64,000 nucleotides of DNA from Lantana camara. Lineage: Eukaryota; Streptophyta; Magnoliopsida; Lamiales; Verbenaceae. Shown here in pieces: positions 47,052 through 57,620 of this stretch. The position numbers were made by a program, and so were the translations under genes. Each line of letters opens with the position of its first letter. Within the stretch, counting starts at the first letter, position 1. The notes below the pieces were generated by a model, which was not told the DNA's origin, searched no databases, and was given only the letters and a program-made list of their open reading frames with translations. The stretch is from positions 59,005,501 to 59,069,500 of the forward strand of contig CM074863.1 of the NCBI GenBank assembly GCA_037501455.1, given 5' to 3'.

Positions 47052-47999
47052 GTTGATGAAATTGTCCGACTTCATGGTGTGCCGGTCAGCATTGTATCAG
47101 ATCGAGATCCGAGGTTTACTTCTAGATTTTGGCAAGAATTTCAAAGGAATCTAGGAACAAGGCTTCAATTAAGCACAGCTTTCCATCCTCAGACAGACGG
47201 GTAATCAGAGAGATTAATCAAATATTTGGAGGATATGTTGAGAGCATCTGCATTGGATTTTCCGAGTTCGTGGAACGAGCAATTGCCTTTGATTGAGTTT
47301 GCCTATAATAACAACTTTCAAGCATCGATAGAAATGGCTCCATATGAGGCTCTCTACGGACGGAAATGCAGGTCACCGTTGTTCTTTGATTTGGAAGAAT
47401 GGAATTGGACCAAGCAAGAAGGTGTGAAACGAGGGGAGAATAAGGAAAAACCCTCTAAGGCCGTGCAAGAAGCCATTGATAAGGTCCAAATAATCAGACA
47501 ACGGATGAAAGCAGCCCAGGATCGACAGAAAAGCTATGTCGATCACCGAAGCAAAGATCTTAAGTTTGAGGTTAGTGATCGGGTATTCTTGAAAGCTTCG
47601 CCACGAAAGGGATTCTCGAGGATTGGAAAAGGAGGGAAATTGAATCCTCGGTATTTAGGACTGTATGAGATTCTTGAGAAAATTGGAGATACGACCTACC
47701 GTTTGGACCTACCCCTGAGTTTGACCGGAATTCATAATGTATTCCATGTTTCTCAGCTTCGAAAATATTATCCGGATGAATCCGAGATCCTACATGTTGA
47801 GGAAGCGGAACTTGAGCCTAACCTTACCTTCGTTTAGAAACAGGTTGGAATTTTGAATCGAAAATTTCAAGAATTAAGAAACCGAAAAATCCCACTAGTT
47901 AAAGTCTTATAGAGAAGTGATAAAACGGAAGAGGCTACGTGGGAGACGGAGGATAAGATGAAATGATTTCATCCTGAATTGTTTCCGGACGATAAATGA
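47052..47999 (+). pseudogene. pol: B integrase core and chromodomain
   Basis: Same frame. Second catalytic Asp in SDRDPRF (47097-47117). The Glu motif carries a TAA at 47202-47204 in place of Gln just before the SER. Then YNNNFQASIEMAPYEALYGRKCRSP, the FLKASPRKGFSRIGKGGKL block (47587-47643) and a chromodomain (ILNRKFQELRNRKIPLVKV...ATWETEDKM, about 47850-47962) with further stops at 47835, 47910 (Trp position) and 47964. The natural end is probably TGA 47997-47999, overlapping the hairpin before the polypurine tract. Confidence 0.9.
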
Positions 48000-48015
48000 A
48001 TCCGAGGACGGATTC
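47998..48015 (+). other. Stem-loop before the polypurine tract of B
   Basis: GAATCCG-AGGA-CGGATTC, seven perfect pairs, identical in C (57585-57602) and with one compensating pair change in A. Confidence 0.75.
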
Positions 48016-48032
48016 TTTTAAGGGGGAGAGGT
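48016..48032 (+). other. Polypurine tract of B
   Basis: TTTTAAGGGGGAGAGGT directly before the 3' LTR. Confidence 0.85.
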
Positions 48033-49721
48033 TGTGATGCCCCGACTTTTCGGCCGTACAGATAATAATTGTGGTACGAGTTGTTTAATATATTTTCATG
48101 AACTCATGCAATTCATTAAAATCATAATTGATGCATGCATTATTATTTATAATATATTATGTACGAATTTAATTTTATATTATTTGTAATGTTATGGATT
48201 TTATGATTGAATTGCTTTTGAGTGACATTTACGTGCTTCGTTTTTATATAAATTGATACCGAAATTTTGTGCAAATTTAATATGTTGGACTTATATGTGT
48301 CTTGTATATGAATATATGTTCGTTTCATATTTTCGGGTTCACTTGCATGAGTTTCGAATTTATTTTAATTTTGGAATCCAAGTCGGGGGCTAACGAGCAA
48401 TTAGCGCACCCTTGGTTCCGTAATTGATATCTTGACCTTGGGAACTCGGATTCGAGTTCCGTCAACTCCGCTGAACTCATAACGAAAATTCGAGTTTAGT
48501 GAACTTAGCCTTATATTTTTCCAAAGTCATTTGAACCCCCGAAATCCAACCGAAAAACGAAACGGCGACGAAACTGACCATGCTGTACTAAAATGACCAT
48601 AACTCATCCAAAACTTTAACCAAATTAACCATGGTTTGATGCTATGGAACCCTAACTCAACCACCTAACCGGTTATACCATGCCCTAACCGAACCAACCC
48701 TCACCCAAATCAGAAATCTCAGCCAAAGTCACTGTCTTCCAGTTTTCTCCCGCAACCTTGCCTTCCTTGGAGATTTTGGAGCTCAAATCTCATCCAACCT
48801 TCATCCAATCAACAAGGCAAGCTTAGGGTTGTAATATATGTTCACTCCTGGTCATTTTCATCTTTTCATCCCCAAATTTGATGATGGTTTCATGGATTTT
48901 TGGCTGAATTGGAAATATAGTAGGTTTTGAACTTTTTCTTGATCTCTTTCGATTCTTGATGAATTTGATTGATTCCAAGCATGAATATGATTGTTTTGAT
49001 CTCTTCTTTTCATTTATGGTGATGTATTAGCTGGTATTTGAGAATTGGTTGAGTTACCATTAATGAATTTTGAATGAAAATGGAGTTTTTCCCCCCCTTC
49101 TTCCTGCTTGCTGCTGCTGCTGCTGCGTTTTGAGGTTATTTGGAGCCTGATTTTTGCTAAGTTTTATTGCATATTTGTGATCTTAACTTACCTGAACATG
49201 TTGGTTGAAGATTGTTTTGGTGTTGCTCTGTTTTTCATCGAGTTGCTGCCCTATTTTTCTGGTTTTGCTGCGTTAATTTTGTTGCTTTACGAAGGTCGTG
49301 CCCGTGACCTGATTTGCTCGTATTGGTGTCGCGCCTGCGACTCCAAAATTAGCTGCTCACGTATTCTTGGTAAATTGGAGGAAAATTCAGAATTGAATAG
49401 GGTAGCAGCCGCTACCATTTCATGAAGAAATTGGGTCGCGGCCGCGACCCCTGCTCTCTGCACAAAAATATTTCCGTTTCAGTTGCATGCATGGCTTTTT
49501 AAATTTGCTTCCAATTTCCTTCCTTGCATGTATGCATAACTTTGGTGGAATATGTATTTATCTACGTATATGTTGCATGCAATATGTGATCCATTTCATT
49601 ACTTTGTATTAAATGCATGCATTGATTTTTAATTTAGTTGTGCATGCTTTTGGTGTTTGTTTAATTCATACATGCATAGTGGTGTTTGTATAATTCATGC
49701 ATGCAGATTGGTGTATGTACG

Positions 49722-49752
<31 letters not shown>

Positions 49753-50997
49753 TTATTATATATTAAATATTATTTGATTCAATTGAATTATGGAAATTAA
49801 ATTGTTATCTATTTCATGTTATTTAATTTCCGAATACGACTTAAATGTTTCTATTTACCTAATTTGTAATTGTGAACATGTTCTACTACGTGTTATGATT
49901 TTATTTGAAATTGGTGGATCAATTGATTTAAATGTGAAGATTATGAACTTGAATGACTTTAAGCGTTTCTTGAAATGAATGAAATGAACGTTTATATGTC
50001 TTTAAGACATTAATAATGCACATGAACATGTCCATTACATAAAATACTCTTTTATGCATTCATATCATAATCATTTCATTGCAGAGCGTCTTATTTTGTC
50101 ATTTTGAGTCTCACTTCACCTCTCTTGCACATATTTGATCCCGTTGGAGACGAGGCCGGTCCGTGAGGCTTTTGTGTCTTCTTTTGTCGTTTCAAGGTGG
50201 GTTTCTCTTCTATTTAGTTATATGACCCTATATACCGTCAATGTGTAAAGTTTTCGACCAAAATGTATATATATATATGTAGAGTCATTTTAAAAAGTAA
50301 ATGTTTTCAACGTAAAGCCTTAGTTTATAAATCCTACCTAATGTTTTGGCGAGAAATGAACGAATGCACGAATGGGGCCCAGGGACTTAGTGTGAGTGGC
50401 TATCCGGGGAGGCACGGGTCGATGGTGATCCCTCACACTAGTCCCACAATGAACGGTGTAACCGGACCTCGTTAGGAGTTAGCGAGGAATGGACGCTGAG
50501 CGCCATCTGGGGAGTCATGTTCCCCTTTTGGTCAATGAATAGGTCATCGGGCCTTGCAAACCCGCCACCAACCCGGAGGAAGAAGGTGTAAATGTTATTG
50601 AATGTGCACGAAAGAATGTTATGCATGAAAAGAAAGAAAGAATGAATGTTTAAATGAATTACACAAGGTGTTGGTTGGAGATAATGCACGCCCACTCGCC
50701 GGGCCAAGAATGAACTAATGTAAATGAAACGTTATAATCCCTTTTGATGATTTCTCTGTTTCACCCACTTGGGAAATTCTTTAAAAACCTCACTTGGGAT
50801 TATAGCTTGCATGTGACTGTTTAAATATCGTCGTATATTATATTTATGACCTGTTTTTATACCCACCAGTCCCTTTTGGACTGAACCCGTTGGTTTTCAG
50901 TTGTGTTGTGCAGGTATCAGGGAGCTAGGCGGGAATTCGAGTCATTAGGTCTTGCATTCGCTTCTAGCTCTTGTGTTTTGGTCTTACACTTGCATAC
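48033..50997 (+). repeat. B 3' LTR, segment 1
   Basis: TGTGATGCCCCGAC start, uninterrupted where the 5' LTR holds K and A, so it gives the empty sites for both. Interrupted at 50997 by C after the duplication CATAC (50993-50997). Confidence 0.93.
49294..49450 (+). other. Palindrome cassette in the B 3' LTR
   Basis: Copies of the four inverted repeats: GGTCGTGCCCGTGACC (49294), GTCGCGCCTGCGAC (49328), GGTAGCAGCCGCTACC (49401), GGGTCGCGGCCGCGACCC (49433). Changes against the 5' copy are mainly C-to-T/G-to-A at CpG. In the first repeat two changes leave the arms still pairing. Confidence 0.75.
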
Positions 50998-51739
50998 TGT
51001 AACGCCCCAGTTTTTCAGAGGTTTGAGCATGACGTATTCGTTTACCAATGTGCGCAATTTAATTAACGACATATGCTTCATTATTGATTTTATTAATTGA
51101 TCGTGAATTCTTGAGACGTTTGAGCATGTGTGTTTATGTTTGATGCCGTTGCTATTTGGTTTGATTTCTGTTTTTCGTGAAAACTTGGCATGAGTGAACT
51201 ATGTGACATATGATTATTTTTATATGCTCGTCGCATGATTTTATTCTCGTATGTGTGTGTTTTGGATTCGTTCGTGTGATCGGAACCGAAAAGGGGGCTA
51301 AAGAGCATTTAGCGCACCTTGTGTTCCGGGCGGCATATCTTGAGCTCGGGAACTCGGAATCGAGTTCCGTCACCTCCATTGGATCCGGATCGATGAATCG
51401 GAGACAATGGGACAAACCTCACATTGTTCTAAGATCATTTGGGTTGCCAAATTTTAACCGAAACAAGCCCCTTGCGCCAAAAATGACAAATAATAGTTAT
51501 TTCACGTTCACGGACCTAACCTAATGAACCTAGACCCTAACCCTTGACCTATAACCACTTTCACACTCTCTCTCTCCCCCATATCTGGCCCCCCACCGAA
51601 CCAACCCCTCCCATTTATCCCCAAACTCAGCCAAAAGGAGAGAGAAAGAAGAAATAGGGAGAAAGAAGAAGGATGAAGATGACACTATTCAAACCTTGGG
51701 GTATTGAGCTCCTACCCCCACCATTTCTACTCCAAATTG

Positions 51740-51749
51740 AAAGGTAAGC
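51740..51749 (+). other. Splice-donor-like site in C LTR
   Basis: GAAAG|GTAAGC at about base 746 of the LTR, at nearly the same depth as the B LTR site (about 784). Donor use is inferred. Confidence 0.4.
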
Positions 51750-52187
51750 CCATATTTGTGATGTACATCTTCTTGTAGTCATTTTAAGTTAAGGTTTGCA
51801 TGATTTCTCCAAGCTTTGGGTTAGACATGGCATGTATGATGAATAGTGAGGGTTTGGGGGAAATTGATGAATTCTAGCATGTCTCCTTGTGGATTCTTTT
51901 GTTATGATGCATTTATATTGCTCCTAAGATGTTATTTGTGATATGTATGAACTTGCTTTAGTTTCTAGGTTAGAATTCATGGCCTTACCATTTATGGAAT
52001 TTGAAGAGATAGCATGAGTTTGTTCCAATTTTATTCCTTGCTTGAATTGTTGCATCTTTGGATGTTTTAATGGATTGAAATGCATGAATACTTGCTATCC
52101 TAACTTACCTATGTGTGTTAATTTGATGTTTATATGGTTTAGCATGAGTTTTGCCCTGTTTGTTGTGTGTTTTTCGCCACTGACCTA

Positions 52188-52238
52188 AATCCGCGAGGGT
52201 GGATTTTTCCCTTTGGAAAAATCCACGGGGGTGGATTT
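52188..52238 (+). other. Inverted-repeat cassette in the C 5' LTR
   Basis: GGATTTTTCC (52201-52210), CTTT, GGAAAAATCC (52215-52224), a perfect 10-bp stem, flanked by AATCCGCGAGGGTGGATTT-like repeats. It lies about 1.2 kb into the LTR, like the palindrome cassette of B (about 1.26 kb). Copy at 58824-58847. Confidence 0.65.
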
Positions 52239-54228
52239 GATGCAGAAACTTTGGACCCTCCCCTGTTTCAGCCTGAGATTGTTTTGCTTCGTTCTCCCTC
52301 ATACGAACTCGGATTGACCTAATTTTTGAACCCACGGAAACCTATTGAAGTCTAGAAGATGTTCCAATTGGAATCATCTTAATATCTTTTCACATTTTTG
52401 AGATATGATCAATTCATTTTGGTGTCGCCACTTCTTCGACAATCTGCGTTCGTCCAACTTCAAACCTATGCCATTTTCACCTCGCTTTGAACCATGATTC
52501 GTGCCACATATCCTTGAAAACATATATGTGTCTAGTTTCACCTCCAACAAGCAAAACTTAATTCCAGTTTCTCAAACTCAAGTTATACCCAATTTTCTAC
52601 AGCTTGCGTATTTTCATAAATTGTCAACTTTTCCTAACTTTTGCTAAACTTTGCCAAAACTCGTTCTATCGCCTTTCTTGCACTTCCTCGACCCCTTATG
52701 TGACTTATATGCATTATATACATGCCTAATTGATCCTTATTTATTGTTAACATGTATTGTAATTTATTATGAATTGATTGATTGATTGAATCATTTATGT
52801 GTTTAAAATGAACTTAATGGTGTGCATGAACATGATCACATCAACTCATGACATTTTATGATCCATTGTATATTGAATCATGATATAGCATTTCACGAGC
52901 ACCTCATGTTAATGCCGTGCGTCCTAATTGGTTTCATATTGAGTCGTTTCTCACGAGTACACATTATGTCTTTCTCTTGTACAGTTTCTCCAGGGCGGAG
53001 ACTTGCCGGGTTCATAAGACACCATGAGTCTTCCTTCTTTTAGTATTGTCGGTAAGGTGTAACAGGTGGGTTTCTCTTCTACTTAGATAAAACGACCCGA
53101 TATATCTCCCTATGTGAAAAGTTTTAAGCCAAAGCAATACGATTATATATATATATTGAGTCTTTTCTCGAGTAAATGATTGCAAACGTAAAGCCCTTAT
53201 TTCTTGAATCCTACCTAATGTTTTGGCGAGAATGAATGAATGTTCACAATGAATGGGGCCCAGGGACTTGGTGTGAGTGGGGACCCGAGGAGGCATGGGC
53301 TGACGGGAAACCCTCACACTAGTCCCACCAATGAACGGCGTAACCGGACCCCGTTAGGAGTTAGCGGGGAATGGACGCTGAGTGCCATCTGGGGAGTCAT
53401 GAAACCCTTTTGGTCAATGAATGGATGGTTCGGGCCGATCACCCGGCCATCACCCGGAGGAAAAAGGTGTAAATGTTTATGATTGTGCACAAAAGAATGA
53501 TATGTATGAATGAATGAATGAACGAATGTATGAATTATTAATGGATTACACAAGGTGTTGGTTGGAGATAATGCACGCCCACTCGCCGGGCCACAAATGA
53601 CCTAATTAATGGAATTTGATGGTTATAATCCCTTTTGATGATTTCTTTATCTCACCCACTTGGGAAATGCTTTGAAAACCTCATTTGGGGATTATAACTT
53701 GCATGTGAATGTTTAAATACTGTCTTATATTATATGATGCCCTATTTTATACCCACCAGTCTCCTATAGACTGAACCCGGCTTTATTTTCAGTTTTGCAG
53801 GTTTTGGTGTGTTAGGCGGGGTTCCGAGTCGGTCAAGTTCTATGTCTTAGTTTGAGTCACTTTGCACGCATCTTTGTATTTTGATTAAGGGATGAGAAAA
53901 AAAATGTATGTATGAATCATGGTTATGATTATGATTATGAATTATGTTTACATTTATGTTTGAATTTCGGGACTAGGTATTTATGCTAGTTGAACCCGTC
54001 ATTACTTCTTATGTTTATAATGAATGGTATGATTTGTTTTTTTTTAAATTTCATGTATTTCAGTCTTGTTCTTTTGGTTTTAAGTTTAGCTCCCGCCTAG
54101 CATAGCGAGTGAGTGAGTCTCCGTTCGCTATGAGCTTGGTTCATGTATGGATTTTCCATTTCATGTGTGGATCGGGCTCATAGTGCGGGGGATGTGGCGC
54201 CTCTTGTTCCGGGTGCTACATCCTTAAG

Positions 54229-54240
54229 TGGTATCAGAGC
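54229..54240 (+). other. Primer binding site of C (tRNA-iMet)
   Basis: TGGTATCAGAGC, 8 bases after the LTR end with spacer TCCTTAAG. Confidence 0.95.
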
Positions 54241-54263
54241 CCGGTTGCAAAACTGGTGTTCTA
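54237..54263 (+). other. Stem-loop after the primer site of C
   Basis: CCGGTT (54241-54246), loop GCAA, AACTGG (54251-54256): five Watson-Crick pairs and one G-U. Confidence 0.6.
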
Positions 54264-55235
54264 GTGTCGTGATTGAGTCAGTTTAGGTCGTGCGGTATAG
54301 GAACAACTTGTCAACGTATGCATTGCATTGACTTTTATTGTTATTTGCTGCTAATTGTTGAGATTGTTCGTTATACATAACTTAATTTTAATCTCATTAC
54401 TTTGGTATTGCATTTTGCATTTAGTGTGCTTTCATTGATTCAACTATGTGCCATAAGCATATCCTAACCGACATACATATATATTTGAGTTGAATTTTGA
54501 TTATAGATTGTAATCATGTCAATCAAGCTACAACCTATTTCAACTACAAGTTACTTCTACTAGATCGACGGAGGGATTGTGGGAGCAAAAAGGGAATTGA
54601 AGGCTAGGTGTTTAATTTTCGCGGCTTGCCAAATGGAATTTCATATCATGGCTCGATATCATGAGAGGAAGGTAATAGGAAGCTTGGATCATGGGAAGGT
54701 TCATCAATTTCATCCTTTTTACAAACCTTGAAGATTATCAAAGTACAAGTATGGTGGAGACTCAAAATTTCTAATTTAAGGGAGTTGTGAGACAACAAGA
54801 TGGATGTGGAACTTCTTACCACCCAATTATAAAGGCGTTCAATACGAGATCAAAATCTCCAATGTCCACTGTTGAGACCTCCGAGTTCGAGATGGTTGAG
54901 CAATTGGAAGGTCAAATTGGGAAGCTTCAAAGGACCAAATGCAAGATGTGTTGGAGGCTTCGACTCAACTAAGATGAAAAGAGTGGAGAGCCGTTAATTG
55001 TAGGATTTTACAAAAAGGAGTCAAGTTAAGAAGCTTGGGAGATACGGTTGCAATTGAGGATTAACAAATGGATGCAAAGCAAAGATAGCCAGGAGTCTCG
55101 AAGAATTCAAATCGCATCAACTTCTTGGAATTTTGGAACACGGTGATATCAAGAAGCAAGCAAGGATGGGAAGCATCATCAATGATTGAATATGCACGTG
55201 GATTGGAATCAAGGGACGAGATATCGTACTAAAAT

Positions 55236-55276
55236 CCATCATGATGGTGACAGGTTCAATGCATTCATAGCACGTG
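55236..55276 (+). other. Palindrome plus CACGTG block in C
   Basis: CCATCATGATGG (55236-55247) is a perfect 12-bp palindrome; CACGTG at 55271-55276. The counterparts in E and F keep the symmetry with different bases. Confidence 0.5.
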
Positions 55277-55390
55277 CATCATACGTTGTAATTTACATAT
55301 TTAAATTCCTACCTATGTGTTTTAATATTGTAATCAATGATTGGATGTTGCATCTCCTTGGTTGAAATATGTGCTGCACGCATTGAACAT

Positions 55391-55429
55391 TCTAACCCAA
55401 CATGCACTGTTTGAATGTTTACTTATTAG
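55391..55429 (+). other. Splice-acceptor-like block in C
   Basis: TCTAACCC, then TGTTTGAATGTTTACTTATTAG ending at 55429, followed by GA. CTAAC is a good plant branch-point word, 30-35 bases before the AG. Confidence 0.5.
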
Positions 55430-57096
55430 GATACTCTCTCAATGTAATGCCTCAACTATTAATTCAACCGAATCCTTACCGAAGCGGGTCAAAAAAGGAA
55501 ATTTTTTTTGGGTGATAGGGAGATGCTGGAAATGAAAGTTAAATTTTAGAGATTAAGGGTTGGAATGGATTTGGAATTATTTGAATCAAATGAGAAAAGA
55601 GAGGAGAGTTCCGGATTGCAATAAGATCAGGAAAGATAGAAGTTGGGGATAAAAGAGAGTGGATGTTATTCCAATTTAAACGTCTTGATTTCATGTGAGT
55701 AACTCACCGAACCATTTCTTAGCTAGAGTTACTCAGTTGAATGAGATTAGGATTTTCGGCGAAAAGGATATGGATAGAGTTCGAAATAGGGGGTTTTCTA
55801 TAGAATCGGGTATCATACTCTGAAGATGGTGGAATTACGGAGGAGCTTCTGTGGGACCATTATGTCAACTCAAAAGAAAAGGAACCGAATCAGATTGGCA
55901 CAATTCGTGATGGCGCCCCTAGAGGATAATTTCGATCGAGTGTTGGAGGAGCTCGGATGACACCCAACAAATTAAGATCCAACTATGTACTGGTTGATTT
56001 TCCATGATGACTCAAAAGAAGTTAAGGAGAAAGGAATAGTAGGGAGCAATTATGGAAGGACTTGAATTGGACCCTAGGGAATTAAAGGAGCCGAAACCAA
56101 ACGCATCTTTACAAATAGATTCTTGGGCCAGTCGTGTATATGGGATACAGATACCGAAAATGATGATATTATCAGGGAATTTCTAAGGGATTCTGAGAAT
56201 AGCTTTGGTAAAAAGGAAAACTCGATCGAATCGTCATGCTTGAAGATGATGGTAACCACTCCTAAGTTAACTAAGTCCTCAACAAAAGAATTCTAGGGGT
56301 AAATAAAACGAAAAGAGATAAAATGTACGTATAAAGATTGAAGAGGAAGTAATTCGAGAGAATAGCAAAAGACATCACCAAGTATTGAAGGAATGTGGAT
56401 AACACGACATACAAACTTCACCGAGTTGTCGGTCATTCTTCTATGAAGACTTCCAAGGATATTAAGTTGAGGGAAATCGGGAAGTAGAGATGGTGAAATT
56501 GTGTGGACTAAGTGTAAAGGAGTAAATGGATCAAAACTGGATGTATCACTACCGTTCAAAGAAAAGGAAGAATTACCATGGCAAGAGATGAGGAAGGATT
56601 CATAAGAAGGATTAGCACTTGCTACCATGTCAAAATTTTAAGTGATAGAAACTGTGAGGTTAATCGCGGAACGGATTATAATTGGACTACCGTGTTCCCT
56701 GACTTGAAGACGAGGGGTTAAGAAAGGTAGTGAATAACAAGAATCGATCCAATCACTATAATTGGTGATTTATTTAGTGAGGATTAATACAATTGGTTGT
56801 GGGAAGGGATACTATGATTTAATCAAGATGGGTTACCGGCTTTTCAAATGTTTTCCGAGGCAAGTTGAGGATGTTATTTCGGTGAGAGAATATATTCGAG
56901 AATTTGAGAAAAGTTCGAGTATGATTCGTGGATAAGGACTTGCTATGGAATGGGAATGGGGTAGTTCTTCCGATGTCAACACGCCGAGGATTTCAAAGCT
57001 TAATACTACGAGCAAAGGGAATTCCAAGAATTAATCAAGAGCCAAATCGGAGCCTCCTACCGCATTATGAATTATCAACTTTCAACCTCATTGCTT

Positions 57097-57185
57097 CGGT
57101 GAACGGTATAGGAAACATTCATGGCATATGCATACATGCAATTACAATTCAAATAAATTTGATGACGTGTACCTTGTTTTCCTGT
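57097..57185 (+). other. Block shared by C and D internal regions
   Basis: GGTGAACGGTA...CATTCATGGCAT-A-TGCATACATGCA, then ACCTTGTTTT, matching 38923-39000 in D. Confidence 0.6.
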
Positions 57186-57374
57186 CGTGATAATTGCTTT
57201 GCATGATCAATGACTTATGTGCTTACTTTATAAATATTGCTCTGTCTTTTGTGTCTTACATGATTTCAACTGTTGTAATTGATTCTGTTGCCTCATGTTT
57301 GATGTTTGCTCTTTGATGTTTCTGTTTGGGTTGTGTGGCTCTGGAGTATTGGAGACTTCCTTGCTTTGTTTTTT

Positions 57375-57563
57375 GAGAGACGGGGTTCTCTCCTTGTTGT
57401 TTCAGAGACGGGGCTCTCTCTTTGTTTTTTTGAGGGACGGGGTTCTCTCCTTGTTGATTCAGAGACGGGGCTCTCTCTTTGTTATTTGAGGGACGGGGTT
57501 CTCTCCTTGTTGTCTCAGAGACGGGGCTCTCTCTTTGTTGTTTTCGAGAGACTGAGTTCTCTC
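57375..57563 (+). repeat. Array of seven short hairpins in C
   Basis: Seven units about 29-30 bp apart. Two types alternate: GAGRGA-CGGGGT-TCTCTC and AGAGACGGGGCTCTCT, so the true period is about 58 bp. The stems are conserved and the spacers (TTGTTGTTTC, TTTGTTxTTT) are T-rich. It lies about 20 bases upstream of the stem-loop before the polypurine tract. Confidence 0.8.
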
Positions 57564-57584
57564 TTTGTTTGAATAGGTTGTAGT

Positions 57585-57602
57585 GAATCCGAGGACGGAT
57601 TC
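57585..57602 (+). other. Stem-loop before the polypurine tract of C
   Basis: GAATCCG-AGGA-CGGATTC, identical to B although C has no coding sequence here. The stem is therefore not kept for its protein meaning. Confidence 0.75.
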
Positions 57603-57620
57603 TTTTTAAGGGGGTGAGGT
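57603..57620 (+). other. Polypurine tract of C
   Basis: TTTTTAAGGGGGTGAGGT directly before the 3' LTR. Confidence 0.85.

Larger units (their letters stand above)
50998..54220 (+). repeat. C 5' LTR
   Basis: 3223 bp, TGTAACGCCCCAG to CCGGGTGCTACA. Has a donor-like AAAG|GTAAGC at 51740-51749 and a 24-bp inverted repeat at 52201-52224. Frames of up to ~105 codons recur in the 3' LTR but resemble no protein. Confidence 0.96.
54221..57620 (+). mobile_element. C internal region (non-coding)
   Basis: 3400 bp without a frame above about 110 codons and without retroelement motifs on either strand. In order: primer site/hairpin, leader shared with B, D, E and F, palindrome/CACGTG block (55236-55276), acceptor-like block (55391-55429), about 1.6 kb of A-rich sequence I cannot assign (55440-57090), the block shared with D (57097-57185), hairpin array (57375-57563), stem-loop (57585-57602) and polypurine tract (57603-57620). 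Confidence 0.9.

Noticed and set aside
51210..51524. 104-codon frame present identically in both C LTRs
   Set aside because: Identity only reflects the young age of the LTR pair; composition is LTR-like and no domain is visible.
57295..57572. Repetitive frames with LRDGVLSLL/QRRGSLFV units
   Set aside because: A by-product of the hairpin array; the DNA inverted repeats explain the pattern, and the D array translates differently.
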